DNA of 56,400 nt from assembly GCF_000449425.2 (NCBI RefSeq), contig NZ_AVHW01000104.1, positions 1 to 56,400 on the forward strand, read 5' to 3'. The stretch comes from Clostridioides difficile CD160 (GTDB taxonomy: Bacteria > Bacillota > Clostridia > Peptostreptococcales > Peptostreptococcaceae). Numbering within the stretch: position 1 is the stretch's first letter; each line of letters starts with the position of its first letter. Positions 54,770 through 56,400 of the stretch are shown one piece after another. The notes beneath the pieces are model-generated. The model saw nothing but the letters and a program-made list of their open reading frames with translations. It was not told the DNA's origin and did no database searches. The position numbers were made by a program, and so were the translations under genes.

Positions 54770-55666
54770 TTATTTATTACACTTATTTCCTTGACAATTA
54801 GTACATGGTTCAACGTGAACCGTTATACCTTTTACAAATTCCATATGTTTTATTATATGTTTTTCCAGTTTAGTAGCAATGTCATGACCTTGTTTAACTG
54901 TCAAATTCTCATCAACGCATATAGTTAAATCAACATATGCCATAGCCCCATGTTTTCTAGTCTTTATATCCCCTAGATTCTTAACACCTTCTGTATCAGC
55001 TACGATATAATTTAATTCTTTTATTTCTTTTTCATCAACTGAAACATCCATCAATTCATTAACAGAGCTTATAAGTATATTGATTCCTACCTTAGCTACA
55101 AATATAGCTACTACAACTGATGCAATTGGGTCTAAAGGCTTAAATCCTAAAATAGAACCTCCTATACCTATAAAAGCAGCTACTGAAGATAATGCATCCG
55201 ACCTATGATGCCAAGCATCAGCTTTTAAGGCTGGAGAATTTATCTTTTTAGCAACTTTTATTGTTATTCTATATTGATACTCTTTTATCAAGATTGAAAT
55301 AACTGATACCACTAATGGTAATATTGATGGGACATGTAATGCATCTAGGTTAAATAAAGATTTAATTGCTTCTATACCTATTGTTATAGAAACAAATATA
55401 AGTAATATTGATAATACGAATGATACCAATGTTTCTGCTTTCTCATGCCCATAATTATGCTCTCTATCTCCTGGTCTAGAAGATACATAGTTACCTATTA
55501 ATACTCCTACAGAACTTATGATATCTGATGCTGAGTGTAATCCATCTGCAATCATTGCACTAGAATTACCAATAACCCCAGCTATCATCTTAATTATTGT
55601 TAATACTATATTCCAAAGTATCGACTGTATGGTTATTTTATTTGCTTCCTCATACCTTGTTTCCAT
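54770..55666 (-). CDS. Cation diffusion facilitator, probable Zn2+ exporter
   Basis: 298 residues: six membrane helices (15-210) and a cytosolic ferredoxin-like C-terminal domain (215-285). The transport site is H44-D48 (HSASD) in helix 2 and H153-D157 (HHRSD) in helix 5, an HDHD set. Such sites favour Zn2+ in known CDF proteins, whereas Escherichia coli YiiP has DDHD. The last residues hold three cysteines (CTNC, C), a possible extra metal site. AAGGAGG precedes the ATG; the IS element right end lies only 25-40 nt further upstream. Confidence 0.9.
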   Translation of the reverse strand: METRYEEANKITIQSILWNIVLTIIKMIAGVIGNSSAMIADGLHSASDIISSVGVLIGNYVSSRPGDREHNYGHEKAETLVSFVLSILLIFVSITIGIEAIKSLFNLDALHVPSILPLVVSVISILIKEYQYRITIKVAKKINSPALKADAWHHRSDALSSVAAFIGIGGSILGFKPLDPIASVVVAIFVAKVGINILISSVNELMDVSVDEKEIKELNYIVADTEGVKNLGDIKTRKHGAMAYVDLTICVDENLTVKQGHDIATKLEKHIIKHMEFVKGITVHVEPCTNCQGNKCNK

Positions 55667-55689
55667 TTTTATTCCTCCTTATAAAACAA

Positions 55690-55826
55690 CTCTAACTATT
55701 CTGAACCTCCCATGACTAAAGTCACAGGGTTCCTGCTTCATAGAATTTTGCATACTAAAATATGTCTTACAAACTCTCCACAGGCTATCCCCGTAGTTCC
55801 TACGGCTCTTACATAAGTTATCTATT
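55690..55826 (-). ncRNA. IS200/IS605 right end, candidate omega RNA
   Basis: Directly behind tnpB on the minus strand: hairpin CCGTAG/CTACGG (55791-55805), an A/T-rich spacer, then GAACC...GGTTC enclosing TGACT/AGTCA (55703-55732), which resembles the subterminal palindrome of this IS family. In TnpB systems the RNA from this region guides TnpB. Exact ends and any guide boundary cannot be set without a second copy. Confidence 0.5.
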
Positions 55827-56400
55827 TTAAACTCTTATTAGTCTTAATCCTTCTTTTAGTATATTTATACTTGCATTTATATCTCTATCGTGAGTTACAT
55901 TACAACAAGGACAAATCCATTCTCTTATATTTAAATTCTTCATTTCCTCGTTTTTGTACCCACATTTATTGCATATTTGTGAACTTGCAAAGAATTTACC
56001 TACCTTTACAATTTGTCTACCATACCAATTAGCCTTGTATTCTAATTGACGAACAAATTCTGACCATGACACATCAGAAATTAAGCGAGATAGTTTACTA
56101 TTTCTAGTCATATTCTTTACTTGTAAATCTTCTATGCAAATAATATCATTCTCTCGTATTAATTTAGTAGATAGTTTTTGTAGAAAATCCTTCCTTTGAT
56201 TAGCTATATGTTCTTGAAGTCTTGCAACTTTTAACTTGCTTATTTCTATTTAAACTACCAATTGTTTTTCTCGATAGTTCTCTTTGTAATTTAGCAAGTT
56301 TATTTAACGACTTCTGAAGATACTTAGGATTTTCTATAAATTGTCCACAACTTGAGATACAAAATTCTTTAATTCCTAAATCTAAACCTATCTGATTATT
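55827..56400 (-). pseudogene. tnpB: TnpB-like nuclease of an IS200/IS605 element, frameshifted and cut by the window edge
   Basis: Frame from the right edge reads GLDLGIKEF (RuvC-I Asp) up to near 56233; the remaining part continues in another frame with [27 protein letters not shown] (RuvC-II Glu), CNKC...CPCC zinc finger and DRDINAS (RuvC-III Asp). One extra A in the four-A run at 56229-56232 explains the shift. Catalytic residues are kept but on two frames, so the protein is probably inactive unless the ribosome or polymerase slips. The N-terminal part lies outside the window. Confidence 0.85.

Overview
The window is AT-rich, low-GC Gram-positive DNA whose gene content and order match Clostridioides difficile. 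Sporulation genes (spoIIE, spoVB, spoVT, spoVG, yabP, yabQ), Shine-Dalgarno sites of the AGGAGG/AGGTGAT type, frequent TTG and GTG starts and a clostridial type IV pilus locus all agree. The species call is inference from gene content and remembered gene order, not from a search. Every intact gene except murC lies on the minus strand, so the layout reads from right to left.

Right end (53.9-56.4 kb): a frameshifted IS200/IS605-type tnpB with its structured right end (a possible omega RNA), a cation-diffusion-facilitator transporter, an unrecognised membrane-anchored protein, then murC on the plus strand. Next come purR, spoVG (behind a sigma-H-like promoter), glmU and prs. Left of prs is a 1.09-kb interval holding two transcription units: an orphan ~440-nt unit with promoter, 12-codon frame, long-range helix and terminator but no real gene, and the pilA1 leader with a class II c-di-GMP riboswitch whose 3' P1 strand is also the 5' arm of a terminator. 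The pilus cluster follows (pilA1, B, C, MN, O, V, U, K, T, D1, D2; 35.6-47.2 kb). It sits inside a block that in Bacillus runs prs...pth-mfd-spoVT-yabM-yabN-yabO-yabP-yabQ-divIC...spoIIE, and that block resumes directly at pth.

Middle (15.9-35.6 kb): pth, mfd, the foldase prsA, spoVT, spoVB, a mazG fusion, HU, the S4 protein RqcP, yabP, yabQ, divIC, a Ppx/GppA phosphatase, spoIIE, a PepF-like peptidase with a signal peptide, galU, a 36-aa membrane peptide and rho. The spoIIE-pepF gap has a phased cluster of DnaA boxes.

Left (0.2-15.8 kb): rpmE, yqhQ, prmC and prfA (translation termination), a ZIP transporter, the tRNA t6A enzyme Sua5/YwlC, arginine phosphatase YwlE, rpiB, upp, yqeB, a dCMP deaminase, then the complete F-type ATP synthase operon atpZ-I-B-E-F-H-A-G-D-C. 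Its c subunit carries the Na+-type ligand set and its epsilon subunit lacks the C-terminal helical domain.

Most promising items: the orphan structured RNA unit beside the pilus riboswitch; PilB with two near-perfect MshEN c-di-GMP-binding repeats downstream of a c-di-GMP riboswitch, giving two levels of control; the 11-bp-phased DnaA boxes; the Asn-rich prion-like insert in Rho; the Cys/His insert in PilO; and terminator hairpins that contain the ribosome binding sites of spoIIE and pepF. Several start codons were moved inward because the longest frame would begin inside its own ribosome binding site.
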